Under the pieces are notes generated by a model that made no database searches, had not been told where the DNA came from, and worked only from the letters and a program-made list of their open reading frames with translations. Positions 12,665-23,034 of a stretch of 64,000 bases of DNA are shown here, in pieces. The position numbers were made by a program, and so were the translations under genes. Origin of the DNA: Isoetes taiwanensis (Eukaryota > Streptophyta > Lycopodiopsida > Isoetales > Isoetaceae). Position 1 is the stretch's first letter, and each line of letters opens with the position of its first letter. Location: positions 11,476,099-11,540,098 of the forward strand of contig JAJEKV010000032.1 in NCBI GenBank assembly GCA_021234155.1, read 5' to 3'.

Positions 12665-13035
12665 ACATCACCCAACGGGTGGAGAACAATCATGTAACAA
12701 GAAATATGCGTCACCCTCGAGGTGGAAATAAACAGCATCACCCGCAGGTGGAGATAGCATCACCCATAGGGTGGAGAAAAGCATCATCCAACAGGTGGAG
12801 AACAGAAATATGCATCACCCTCGAGGTGGAAAAAAAAACAGCATCACCCGCAGGTGGAGAATAATGCGGCATAATGGCGATGAACAGAGAACAACATTAT
12901 TAGAGCAACACCCAAGGTGGACAACAACAAAGAGTGCAGGAACTGAAACATAGATGAAAAATCATTCGTTAGACGTTAAGCACTGTAAACAAACATATAT
13001 ATAGAAATAGGAACCAACACCAAGAGGTGGAAAAA
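12665..13035. repeat. Hairpin minisatellite with CACC-NNNN-GGTG units
   Basis: Nine imperfect units of the form catcaccc-n3/4-ggtggagaa occur at about 12669, 12709, 12735, 12758, 12782, 12813, 12840, 12908 and 13018. Each unit is a small inverted repeat (CACC pairing with GGTG across a 4-5 base loop). The pair of units at 12700-12755 is repeated almost exactly at 12805-12860, showing a roughly 105-base higher-order duplication. Open frames run through it but differ in all three phases and look incidental. Confidence 0.75.
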
Positions 13036-13039
13036 GGAA

Positions 13040-13719
13040 AAATAGCATCACTAACAGACGAACTCAAAATAACATATAAGGGCGGGTAGGGTGGGAAGCA
13101 ATGGATAAGGAAAGAGATGATGTTGTGAGAAGACGCCGATAACGAGCCACAAGAAGGATGAGCACATATATAGCTGCTCGTCTCATCCTAGAATAGCGAT
13201 CCGAGGGCTCGGATCGATGCCATTGTGCTCTTACTCCTAAGTATCGTTGTTACTGCAAAAGTTTTTCTCTTGGGGCAAAATTGTTAAACTAATAGCGGAT
13301 TGACTGATTGCTAAATCTGAAATATATAAGAATTTATACCGTTTTTCTCAAATATATATTTGTCCTTTTCACACAGTGGTCTCTTTCTTCCTCCCTATAT
13401 CATTTTGAATGTTGTCATCTTTCTACATTTGAAAATCCTTTTACTATCCTCTGTTATAGGTTTATCCAGGTGCTAGCTCCCGGCCTGATTCAGAAAAATA
13501 TCCATCATAACTAAGGAGAGAAAGAGCCCATCTAAAGCAGAGAGAAACATACATGGAGACCTGGGTGGTAACATGTCCAATAAGCATCTAGAATTTAAGA
13601 TAGATCATGACAATCTTGTTGACTCATGAATATTGTCCATGTAAGGTTGGAAACTCATGGACCTCCTATATTTCCCTGGCTATAGAGCGTGGCATTCTAT
13701 TTCAACATGTTGAAGAATA
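13040..13719. other. No gene seen
   Basis: AT-rich sequence with no recognisable domain, RNA gene or tandem repeat. The short ORF at 13308-13514 is hydrophobic and Ser/Phe-rich and looks random. Confidence 0.5.
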
Positions 13720-14388
13720 GAATAGAAACGTCCACAAAGACCAATAGCCTATGGGATCTATACAATGGGCTATTACAATAATTAATACTTAAATAAAAAA
13801 AAAAACAATGCTTCGAAAGGTTTTCAAGAAATAAACCTTTGCAGTAAGATCATACTAGATAGATAATAATAATCTAGTTTGTAAAAAGAAGATCACGACG
13901 ACTGCTGTAGGATCAGTAATTGAAGATGGACATCTAGTATCTCGAGAGTGTATAATGCAAAATCATGCATAAATGGTGCTCTAAGAAGTTGTGGAAGCAT
14001 GAAATGCAATACTAATGTCCAATAACGATTCCTGGTCATCGAAAAAACAGGAAATCTTAGAAGTGCATGTTTTTCATCTTCAATAAATTATAACTAGAAA
14101 CATGCACATAAGGTCGCCTCTCATGGCAATTGCGGCTGCTCCCATATCTATCTATTTCAATTCATAGCTTTTGTGATCATGTATGATTTGATGCAATAGT
14201 TGTAAGCTTTTTTCTGGACAACGGCAAGCAAATAAGCTGTCCATGTGTCAAATGCCCAGTTTTAACTTGGACGAAGTCATGTGCATCTCATATATTTCGA
14301 AAAAAATGATAGTCTAGATATTGTTCCAAAAGCTTTGGATTAGATTTTGCAAACGTCATATAGTGTTACAACAATGCTCTTTTCTATG
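13720..14388 (-). mobile_element. LINE-B1: 5'-truncated LINE 3' end
   Basis: This copy aligns by eye along its whole length with 14426-15120 (LINE-B2), for example at tcgaaaggttttcaag, catcttcaataa and gatgcaatag. It is more diverged, with many stops. Its 3' end on the minus strand reads ggacgtttctattctattctt, a short (TTCTA)n tail. Its 5' end near 14388 is cut where B2 continues into the RT C-terminal region, and the next bases upstream are the (TTCTA)n tail of B2. B1 and B2 are thus head to tail in the same orientation. Confidence 0.65.
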
Positions 14389-14404
14389 TTTTTTTAAACG
14401 CAGA

Positions 14405-14425
14405 GAATAGAATAGAATAGAATAG
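14405..14425. repeat. (GAATA)n microsatellite forming the LINE-B2 tail
   Basis: Four copies of gaata read on the plus strand, (TTCTA)n in the sense of the LINE. They are followed by seven T (A7 in element sense) before the element's terminal hairpin. Confidence 0.8.
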
Positions 14426-15650
14426 TTTTTTTAACGTCCACGGAGACCAATAGGTCATGGGACCCATACAATGGGCTAGTACAATCATTACTACTAGGAT
14501 TAAAAAACCCCTGCCTCGAAAGGTTTTCAAGGGAAAAACCTTTGCAGTAATGATGATACTAGACAAGCGGAGATAATGACTACTGAGGGCTCAGTAATTG
14601 CAGACATTTATCTAGAACCTCAAGTATGTATAATGCCAAGTCATGCACAGATGGTGCTCTGAGAAGTTGTAGAAGCGTGGAATGGAATGCTAAGGTCAAA
14701 AAATGATTCCGGACTATCTCAAAAGCAGGGCAACTCAGAAGAGTATGGCTTTCATCTTCAATAACCTGTAACTGGCAACAGGCACATAGTCTCGCTTCTC
14801 ACGGCAATTGCGGCCGCTCCCATCTACCTGTCTCAATCCGTAGCCTGTGGGACCCCGTGCGAATTGATGCAATAGCTACAAGCTTGTTCCTGGACAATGA
14901 AGCAAGCAAATAAGCTTGGGGCCCTGGTGCCAAGGTGGGATTTATGTGTGCATGATAATGACCAGTTTTCACTTGGGCCAAAGTAACTGCGTCCCATATC
15001 TTTTGAGAAAAACGACCATTGAGATATTGTTGCAAAAGCTCAGGATCAGAACTGGCAAGCATCAGGCAGTGCTCTGGTTGCACAGCCCAACGGGCAAACC
15101 ATGTAGTGCAATGCTCTTTCCAACATCGTTTCAAACGCTGAGGAGATTCAGCCATGGCAAGTGCAAGAACAGGATACCTAACATCATCCATGTGGTGCAC
15201 CTTGCAGATATAGTGGAGAACGCTGAGAAGATTCAACCATGGCAAGCACATTTTTCTATGTCATGCACCTTTATTATATAGTGTATATAGCACTTCATGA
15301 AAGAGTGTTGAAGAGGCCAAAAACCCATTCTTGTAAAAGAATAGCATATGGCATTGTAGTTTTCACTCATAGGCTGTAAATGAGAAAGGATTCTCTCCCA
15401 AGAATTAGCATTAATGGCGCAGGCCCCCCATGCTTCAGAACTATACAGTAATATGGGCCCTACCAAAGTCCAAAACAAGTGGGCTTTTCGTGACCAATCA
15501 TGAATCTTTGTGCAAAAACAATTGGTTTGCATTGTATGAAGAGGGAGTAGACATGTCTCTTGCAAGAGGATTGAGCATTGGACTATGGATGCACGGGAGC
15601 CCTTTACATTATCACGATGTGATAGACATAAGGACCCCATACCTCTACAT
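14426..15650 (-). pseudogene. LINE-B2: C-terminal part of a non-LTR reverse transcriptase
   Basis: Reading on the minus strand, the frame at 15233-15640 contains VGPILLYSSEAWG, matching the region just after the RT palm in non-LTR elements (LLYGxEVWG). After a frameshift near 15240 the frame at 14799-15251 follows, ending SHRLRIETGRWERP, like the SSHHLGVEVGRW block of LINE-A. A TGA at 14799-14801, where CGA would fit, ends the ORF. Beyond it the same frame continues with a CxxC, then VIEDESHTLLSCPAF, the C-terminal zinc-binding block of these LINEs. The element is 5'-truncated, carries a terminal hairpin and has a (TTCTA)n tail. Its relationship to LINE-A is distant. Confidence 0.75.
14436..14463 (-). 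other. LINE-B2 3'-terminal hairpin
   Basis: Outer stem GTCC (14436-14439) pairs with GGAC (14460-14463). Inner stem GACC (14445-14448) pairs with GGTC (14453-14456) around the loop AATA. The layout matches the hairpins at the ends of LINE-A1 to A5, although the elements are otherwise very different. Confidence 0.6.
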
Positions 15651-15659
15651 CCTATAGAA

Positions 15660-17725
15660 GAACTGACTCAAACCAACATTCAAAATGGCACCTGATATAA
15701 TTTGACTTTGATGTATGTCAACTTTATGCATGCTATGGATAGCCTTCCATCCTGCAATACATTTTTAAGTTACGAGGATGCCAATGCACCTTGATGTTTG
15801 ATCTATCCATTTTCTACAATGTCCTATTTTTCCTTAATACTCTATTTATCACATTGTTTTGAAATCCCATTCTTAGCAGCTCTAAAGAAGAAAGAATTAA
15901 TCCCTTTATCCATACAACTCGTATAAGGACATTTGCTCCTAACTACTAGGGACTTGGCTTCAAGTCCTTCAAGGTGTTTAACCTTGATTTTCAATCCTCC
16001 TCTGATTGCTGCAATGTCACATTGTCTTTGTCCAAGAAAAGTATTTCTCTAATATCTTTGATTGTTCTATAAATCCTTCCTTTACATTGAAACCAAGCTT
16101 TTTTTCGATTCCTTAATTCAGCCCAATTTTATTTTCTTTTCATTTGTATTTAGAACTGAATAGAATAGAAAAAAGACTTTGAGGTCTCCAAGAACTTCGC
16201 ACTAGCTAGAGGAGTTCTATTGAATTTAAAAGCAGTAGAGGCAAGAATTCTTTGAGCTACTACTATATATGCTCCATAGGGACAAGAATTCTTTGAACCA
16301 CTACTACTTTATACTCTAACACTTTAGGAAAATTATGAAAGATAGAATTGCCAAATTCAAAGGTGATAGTGGCAAAATTCCATAAAGGAAAAGAGGAGTT
16401 GGCAATGTAAAATCTATCTAAAAAACAGAAAGCCCTATCATAAATCATGCAGTTCAATTCAATCATTGCTCAAGAAAACACATTGGATGCAAAAGAGGTT
16501 TGGTAGATAAAGGGTTATATGAACCTCGTAAAGAGAAGTGGGAAGAACCATTATTAGATGAAGAATGGCAAAGAAGATTACATCCAAGAACCTCTAATAG
16601 ACCTTCTGGAGTTGCTATACCTACACATCAATGAAGTATAGCTTTTGAAGCTTTAGTTTTCTGCTCTAAAACATCTATAAGTCCAATAGAAGAGTGAGCA
16701 ATCGTAGCAACAAGATGGTGCTGTTGCTGATGCTACGCTTGACAATTGCAAAAAATTTTGTCTTCGGATGATTGCTAGGTTTTAGCAAACTTTGACCTTC
16801 TAAAGCACATCATTGTCATGCATGATTCAATATAGAAGCATTGGCAACGGTTTAATCATTGTCATTGTTTTGGTGTATTACAAGAGATGTTGTTTTTCTG
16901 GTTTGAATAAGAAATAAAAATTCAAAAAACATTGGCAAGTTCATAATAACATATAAACCATCAAATATAGCACAAATCCTATAACATACGAAAACAAAAA
17001 GTTTCAAAAAAAAATTTTCCCCAATACATAACGTGGCCACGATAACATCATCTCTTCAATATCTTCATAAAAGCTTACTGCACTACAATGATACAAGACA
17101 AAAGAGATGACCTGAATGATCAGTTGGACAAGGAGTATGATTTACTGTTGCGTAGATCATGTTTCAATCAGGTGTGAAACCCTATTAAATTCGTCTGGAA
17201 ATTTGCTGTTTTGACCTAGAGACTTAACCAAATATGAGCATATCATACGTCACTAGAAAGATTCGAGAGAGAGCTTTCCAAAGCAATAAAAACACGCAAA
17301 ATGGAGTCACCATCAAATCTGCACTTTGCAAAAAGGTATCCAAATTGAGAAGTACTAAGACCAAATGTGATTCCCAAATGTGATGTAAGGTTCGATGGAT
17401 AAAATTATCTTCCTTATGACTAAGTAGCATCATTAACTCCAATCACGCGATTTGATGATATTGTTCCATATAGCTACAAGAACAACAATAATGACTATTA
17501 TACACTAAGGATCTTGGAAGAAAAATTAAAAGATAGCCAAGCATTTAATGCATTTCATATTGACATTGTTTATTTTTTATTTTATTTAATATATTAGTTC
17601 AATTATGATCACAATAAAGTGAATAAGTAACCATACAATGAGGTGCCAACTTATAATAATGCTTGATGCAATTTGCAATATGAATATTTCAAATATTTCT
17701 AAACTCGATACATGGATGATTTCAG
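15660..17725. other. No complete gene seen; possible small exon
   Basis: Most of this is AT-rich DNA without domains. Near 16155 a gaatagaatagaa run is followed by agactttgaggtctcc, possibly another decayed LINE end with a (TTCTA)n tail in minus orientation. At about 17098-17180 an open stretch rich in Asp, Leu and Arg ends at CAG before gtgtga and could be an exon upstream of the vWA exon, but I cannot confirm it. Confidence 0.4.
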
Positions 17726-17933
17726 GTATATTGGAGCAACCGCTGTCATAAAAGATTTGCATATACTAGTTGATGTCTCAGATTCTATGAGCAAGCTTGA
17801 CCCGCTAAGCTCACAACCTATTATTGATTTGGCTAAAAATATTACGATTGAACTTGCTGACACCCTGTCAACTGGTGACCATGTTCAACTCTATGTATAC
17901 AATGAGAAGGGTGTGAGCTTGATCCAAGCATTG
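17726..17933 (+). CDS. von Willebrand factor A domain exon
   Basis: A single exon fits canonical splice sites: tttcag before 17726 and gtgagt after 17933. It encodes KDLHILVDVSDSMSKL, in which DVSDS is the DxSxS metal-ion-dependent adhesion site of vWA domains. It continues with an IDLAKNITIELADTL helix and a DHVQLYVYNEKG strand, matching the first half of a vWA fold. vWA domains bind protein partners through a divalent cation. The arrangement resembles vWA regions of calcium-channel alpha2/delta-like and other secreted proteins, but the rest of the gene is not visible, so the protein family is open. No stop interrupts the exon. Whether the gene is alive cannot be judged from one exon. Confidence 0.7.
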
Positions 17934-18429
17934 GTGAGTGGATAACTAATAACCCCTTCCAGGTGTTGCTGCCCATGCCCATCGTCAAAACGAAATGTGC
18001 TTGGTGATATGACATCTTAACTATGAACTATCGTGCCTCAACCAACTGGACAAAAACATCTAGACATTGAGGTTTGACCCTCTATATATGATAATTAGGT
18101 GCCGCCTCCGCAAGATCTACTTAAGTGGTCCTCATGGCCACCAAACCCTATCAATCCTTCCCTCCTTGTAATGCTCATCCTGGAGCATATGGGACTTACA
18201 ACATTCACCCATAAGGCAATTTGTTATTTGGGATGCTTCCATCGAGATTTAAATTCGAGGCTCAGCTTTGATACCATTGATATGACACCTTTCAACCGGC
18301 TTAGCAAAAACATCTAGATGTTGAGATTTGACTTTCTATATATGCTAACTAGGTATTGCCTCTCCAACATCTACTCAAGTGGCCCCATAATCCCCAACCC
18401 ATATCACTGGAATCCACACACATGCATGC
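17934..18429. other. No gene seen
   Basis: Downstream of the vWA exon I find no matching second half of the domain. A roughly 45-base motif around catctagacattgaggtttgaccctctatatatg at about 18057 recurs imperfectly at about 18310, so part of this is a direct repeat of about 250 bases. Confidence 0.5.
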
Positions 18430-18570
18430 ACGGGGGAGGGAGGGAGGGAGGGAGGGAGAGAGAGAGAGGGAGGGGGGGGAGGGAGAGGGAGGGGAGGGGA
18501 GGGGGGGGGAGGGGGGGGGGAGGGGAGGGGGGAGAGAGAGAGAGAGAGAGGGAGGGAGAGAGAGAGAGAG
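18430..18570 (+). repeat. G-rich (GGGA)n/(GA)n purine tract
   Basis: About 140 bases are almost pure G and A on the plus strand, with many runs of three or more G separated by single A, grading into (GA)n. Four or more consecutive G runs make G-quadruplex formation possible. It directly follows the 3' tail of LINE-A1, so it may be a decayed version of the (GA)n tracts between the other elements. Confidence 0.85.
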
Positions 18571-18595
18571 AAGTGAAGTGAAGTGAATTGTATTA

Positions 18596-18629
18596 CGTCT
18601 TTTGGGAGGCCTCTCAGGCCTATAAGACG
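18596..18629 (-). other. LINE-A1 3'-terminal hairpin
   Basis: Outer stem CGTCT (18596-18600) pairs with AGACG (18625-18629). Inner stem AGGCCT (18607-18612) pairs with AGGCCT (18616-18621) around CTC. Relative to A2-A5 the inner stem carries a paired A-T to G-C change, so pairing is kept while sequence differs. It starts 8 bases from the stop codon of the element. Confidence 0.75.
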
Positions 18630-18636
18630 AGAAAAT

Positions 18637-19212
18637 TTAATTTACATCATAAAAAATTAGATGAGTCTCCATTTCCTCATCTAATTCCTCACTCTCACTC
18701 CAGGTTTCCTCTTCATCTATCAGTGTATTCACATCTTTTGTACATCTCTCTCTTAATTGTAGTGTCTCAATTAAGAAAGATCCAATTTTATTTCCATCTA
18801 ATTTAAAGAAAGTATCCAGGTCGGGTGCATGTGTACAATGTCTATCTCGGATCATGCTATATGCTGGGCATCTAAGTATGACATGTTCTTCATCTTCAAT
18901 GTCATCTTTTCCGCATACCTTGCAGCACCTTAGATGTCTTGGAATAGTTCCCCATCGACCAACTTCTACCCCAAGATGATGCGAACTCAGTCGTATTCTG
19001 CTGATTGCGTGCCTTTTCCTTATGGATATGTTCTCCCGTAAGTATGCAGCAGTCTCTAGCGAGGTATTCATATGCATCCTGTATAGTAACATCTTCGTTT
19101 TTGGATTTATCCAAAGCCTCCTATTAACCTTTGCATGAACCCATGCCCTCAAGTGATCATTTTGGGGTATATCTTCCCATATAATATCCCATCTATTTAA
19201 GAACATCAGCAA
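18637..19212 (-). pseudogene. LINE-A1 ORF2 C-terminal region (zinc-binding), after frameshift
   Basis: This frame continues ORF2 after a shift near 19200. It contains the conserved SSHHLGVEVGRW block, then CKVCGKDDIEDEEHVILRC, whose spaced Cys, Cys, His and Cys form a likely zinc-binding site, then an acidic C-terminus rich in Glu. The same block occurs in A2-A5 and in LINE-B2. Its position after the RT suggests RNA or target-DNA binding, as proposed for C-terminal Cys-His motifs of other LINEs. The stop codon lies 7 bases from the terminal hairpin. Confidence 0.85.
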
Positions 19213-21508
19213 GCCATCCCTTATTTTCCGTGCTCAACATGGCATGATGGGGGATGCGTGTACTATTCATTTTCTTGACCCTATTCAAGTATTTAATGCA
19301 CTTGAGCAGAGCCTCTCCTTCAAGCGACATAAGGCCACACTCGGCCAGCATCATCGGGTATGGTGTTTGTGCCTTTACTCCTAGCTCCAGTCTTAAGAAT
19401 TTCTTGTGCACTTGCTCTATGTCTTCCCATAAGCATTGCGATAACCCTGGCCCCCAAATTTCAGCGCCATAAAGTATTGTACTTTGTACCAGCGCCTCAT
19501 AGAGCTTGCTCTTAAGAGCCCACGCCCAAATATGGGACTTCCTGCATGTGCTTTGCATTGAGTAAAGCGCTTTTTGCCCGCTTTCCACCCTTTGTGCTAT
19601 GCATGCATTCCATTTATGATTTCTGCTTATGACAAGCCCCAGGTATTTGTATGCTTCGCATGTCTCCACTAGATCTTCCTTATATTTAAAACTAGGTACC
19701 TGTCTGAGAGCTCCAACCGTCATGACCTTAGTTTTTTCCAAATTGACTTGCATCCCTGTCCTATCACAGAAAGTGACCAAATGATCCAGCAGCTGTTGCA
19801 TGTGTATCTGTGAGCGTGCAAAAAGCACAACGTCATCTGCATACATAAGCAGTTGGATGACATACCCATACATCTCCGTGCCTCCATCACAATTATCTTT
19901 CAGCCACTCCTCAAGGCTGTCTATAAAAAGACCAAAAATCATAGGAGACAGAGGGCATCCCTGTTTCACGCCAATGTTGCTTTCCGTCACATCTGATATG
20001 TCTAATTTGAAAGGCATAGATAGCTGCACCAATACTCTTTCATATAATATCTGCACTGCATCTGTCAACTGTTTGGGTATCTGTAAATATTCCATTTGTT
20101 CCCACAGCTTGTTCCGTGGAACTTTATCAAATGCTTTACGGAAATCAATAAAAGCAACATACACTGGTTTTTTGGTGCCTTTTACTGTATCAAAAATGCA
20201 TTTTAGTGTGAGCAGGTGATCTAATGTAGACATATTTGCACGGAATCCTGCCTGAGTCTTAGCTCTCTTATCATTATGTTCAGCCCATACACTAATTTTC
20301 TTCTCTACTATGCTAGCAAAAAGCTTGGAAAATAGATTACTTACCATGAGGGTACGATAATTATTGCCGTCCAGCATAGATCCACTCTTGTGTATGGGAA
20401 CAATTCTGTTGAGTTGCCAATCCTGGGGGAATCCCTGTTGCATCGCTATGTTGAACATGCGCGTTATTACTGCATACATGCTCTTCCCGGCCCATTTGAG
20501 ATGTTCTGCGCTCATCATGTTCTGATCCTTTGCTTTGCCATTTGCAAGTTTGCTTATGCCTTCAGCTATGTCCTCTTCAGTGAAGACCAAATCATTTTTT
20601 ACTTTTGGCGTTTCTTGGCTGTTAGCATCATAGTATAGTTTTTTGACTTGGTTCCAAAGCTCGGCTGCAGAGATAGGAAGATCTTTGTGTTTGTGCTTCT
20701 TCATATTTTTCCAATATGTTTTCGGATCTGCATAACATTGTTGAACCAAAAGTTCCTGCTTAGACAAGATAAAATGTCTTTTCTTTTGCCGAACAATCTT
20801 TTGGTATTTTTTCCTCATAATTTGCTTGCTTTCTCCATGGCTGTTTTTCCATTGGTTCTTGGCTGCACGGCATTCACTATCATACCATGATTTACAGGGA
20901 AGTCCCTTTTTTACCCGATCTGGTTTACAATGATGTATAGCATCTGCAATTATCTGGACCAGCTGATTGTGCATATCTGCAACATTATTATCCCAAATGC
21001 TTTGTTCGATTTGCTCTTCTACATATGCTCTATATGCCTCTGTCATAGCAGGCCTGATCATAGAAAGAGGTTGCGGAGTAGCATTTTTCACATGGGCTGG
21101 CATTTTACTCATACCCAAGGAGAATATCAGTGATGCATGATCAGATTCCAGATTTTCTCCTCCTACTTCGAAGTCTGCTATTAATTCCAGCGCATTTTGT
21201 GATATGAGCAGATAGTCAACCACACTCTTTGATCTGCATGTACAAGCTTTGGAGTTAGGAAAACGATCCATTCCATTACATACCAGGAGTTCGGCATTTG
21301 TGCAAAGATTTAACAGTTGGCGACCGGATCTTGTGGTTATTGGATCATCGGATAGTCTACTCCAGCCTAGCTTAGCGATTTCAGAGCTCTCCATCGATTT
21401 AAACCATATGGGCTCATCTTCCCATGTATGTATGGTTGTTTGTGTGCTTCCTGTTCTCCCATTGAAATCGCCTACTAATATGACAGTCCCCTGCATCTGA
21501 TATTCCAT
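19193..21508 (-). pseudogene. LINE-A1 ORF2: partial endonuclease and reverse transcriptase
   Basis: 771 codons without a stop. Endonuclease remnants are GDFNGR (residues about 14-18) and SDH (122-124); the N-terminal half carrying the Asn and Glu catalytic residues is missing. RT motifs are complete: the NNYRTLMVSNLFSKLFA block (about 382-398), FIDFRKAFD (453-461), GVKQGCPLSP (513-522) and YADD (556-559). The missing endonuclease start results from an internal deletion that fuses it to the coiled-coil ORF. The first Met is arbitrary, since the frame is open further upstream (AEDIFFELEQDV). The protein would reverse-transcribe the element at a nicked target (target-primed reverse transcription). 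The frame ends at a frameshift near 19200. Confidence 0.88.
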
Positions 21509-21519
21509 AACATCTTGTT

Positions 21520-21861
21520 CTAATTCAAAGAATATATCTTCAGCCGTTTGTACTGTTCCAGAGTATTCCAGAGTTCCATGACCTCGGGTTCAGAGTTTTC
21601 GCCTGATTCATTCTTCAGTTCTTCAATGTCATTCTTCACCTCTTCTATTTCCTTCCTCATCTGTTGATAGTCCGACCTCAAGATCTCATTTTCTGCTCTG
21701 AGTTTTCGTATTTCCTCCAGTAATAATGCCTCTCGATTTGCAGCTTCTTGTCTAAAACAAGATATCTCCTTCCAGATTGTATTCAGAGAGATCTCGGTTC
21801 CTGATTCGGGGCTAGAAGATCCCCCTTCTGATTCCTGTTTGTCCTTTCTTGTCTTGGCCAT
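21520..21861 (-). CDS. LINE-A1 ORF1-like coiled-coil protein, truncated
   Basis: The frame is MAKTRKDKQ..., with an earlier in-frame Met at 21879. A basic, Ser/Glu-rich start is followed by a long heptad-type segment (LLLEEIRKLRAENEIL and later EIEEVKNDIEELKN) that would form a coiled coil. ORF1 proteins of LINEs are typically trimeric coiled-coil RNA-binding chaperones; no RNA-binding domain follows here, because the frame stops where sequence homologous to the middle of the endonuclease begins. I infer an internal deletion removing the rest of ORF1 and the first part of ORF2. None of the other four array members retains this region. Confidence 0.6.
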   Translation of the reverse strand: MAKTRKDKQESEGGSSSPESGTEISLNTIWKEISCFRQEAANREALLLEEIRKLRAENEILRSDYQQMRKEIEEVKNDIEELKNESGENSEPEVMELWNTLEQYKRLKIYSLN

Positions 21862-21880
21862 GCTTATTCCTGTAACCACG

Positions 21881-21981
<101 letters not shown>

Positions 21982-22000
21982 AATGAAATGTGTATTATTA

Positions 22001-22031
22001 CGCCTACTGAGACCATCAGGTCTATCAGACG
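22001..22031 (-). other. LINE-A2 3'-terminal hairpin
   Basis: Outer stem CGCCT (22001-22005) with AGACG (22027-22031), in which one pair is G-U only when read as minus-strand RNA. Inner stem AGACC (22010-22014) with GGTCT (22019-22023), loop ATCA. The ORF stop codon (22025-22027) overlaps the hairpin. Confidence 0.75.
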
Positions 22032-22967
22032 TTCAGATTGTCCTCTACATCAAACCAATCCTCGAATGAGCTTCCACAGTCAGAAGCATCATCTACCTCC
22101 TCACTCATCCCTATCTCATTTATATCATTTTGTAAAAGAACATCAATACTAGCAATACAAGTTCGTCTAATTTTCAACATGTCTATGATAAAGTTACCAA
22201 CAATGGAAGGTGGTAGGCTAAACAAATCAGCCAATGTGTCTCGGACCCCATACCTGCATCTCAATATCTCATATACTGGACATAGAAGAAGGGCATGCAC
22301 TTCATCTTCGATCTCATCCTGGCCTTGCAGACTCGCCTTTCCCTTGGTATGTTCCTCCATCTGCCTTCCTCTATACTCAAATGATGAGAGCTCATATGCA
22401 TACGTGAAATCTCCTTACGCTTCAGGATGGATATGTCACTCTTCAAGTAATAAGCCTCTTGTAGCATAGGATTCATGTGATTACGATATGCCGCCATCTT
22501 TGTTTTCGGGTTTAGCCAAAGTACTGCACGGATTCCTGCGATCACCCATTCACTTATCTCCTTAGACAGACAATCCTCTATTCTCATATTCCATTTCAAC
22601 AACCAATCCTTGACATTCTTATACCAGCCATGCAATTCACTTTCCTTCATTGCTAAGTAGGGCAGTCTACTATCATCTAAAGCCATAACTTTCTTCACAA
22701 TATCAATGTCTGGATAAGGGCTTCGCCTTCCAAAGGAATCATGCCGCATTCTGCCAATATCATCTCATATGGAGTCTGTGTCTTCACTCCAAGTTCCATA
22801 CAAAGAAATCTCTTCTGGATTCTCTCCACCTGACTCCACAAACATGCTGGCAACCCTGGACCCCAAACTTCGCAGCCATATGATACCACGGATTGGACCA
22901 AGACCTTGTACAACATTTTCTTAAGGCTGAAGTTCAGTATATGCGCTTTTCCACAACTCCTCTGCAT
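22025..22967 (-). pseudogene. LINE-A2 ORF2 C-terminal half, in three frames
   Basis: Three overlapping frames carry the post-RT region in order. 22695-22967 has VVSYGCEVWGPGLP and ELGVKTQTPYEM. 22261-22749 has MSSHHLSIEEGRW. 22025-22360 has EDEVHALLLCP and an acidic tail. The zinc-binding block is disrupted by the second frameshift. The order is the same as in A1, so only small indels are needed to explain it. Confidence 0.8.
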
Positions 22968-23034
22968 TGCATAAAGTGACTTAAGACCACCATTCGTTCT
23001 CTGCTCAATGCACTTATTCCATCTGAAATTCTTA

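Noticed and set aside
18099-18586. Plus-strand ORFs across the G-rich tract
   Set aside because: Gly/Arg/Glu-only sequence from the purine repeat, with no upstream protein-like part.
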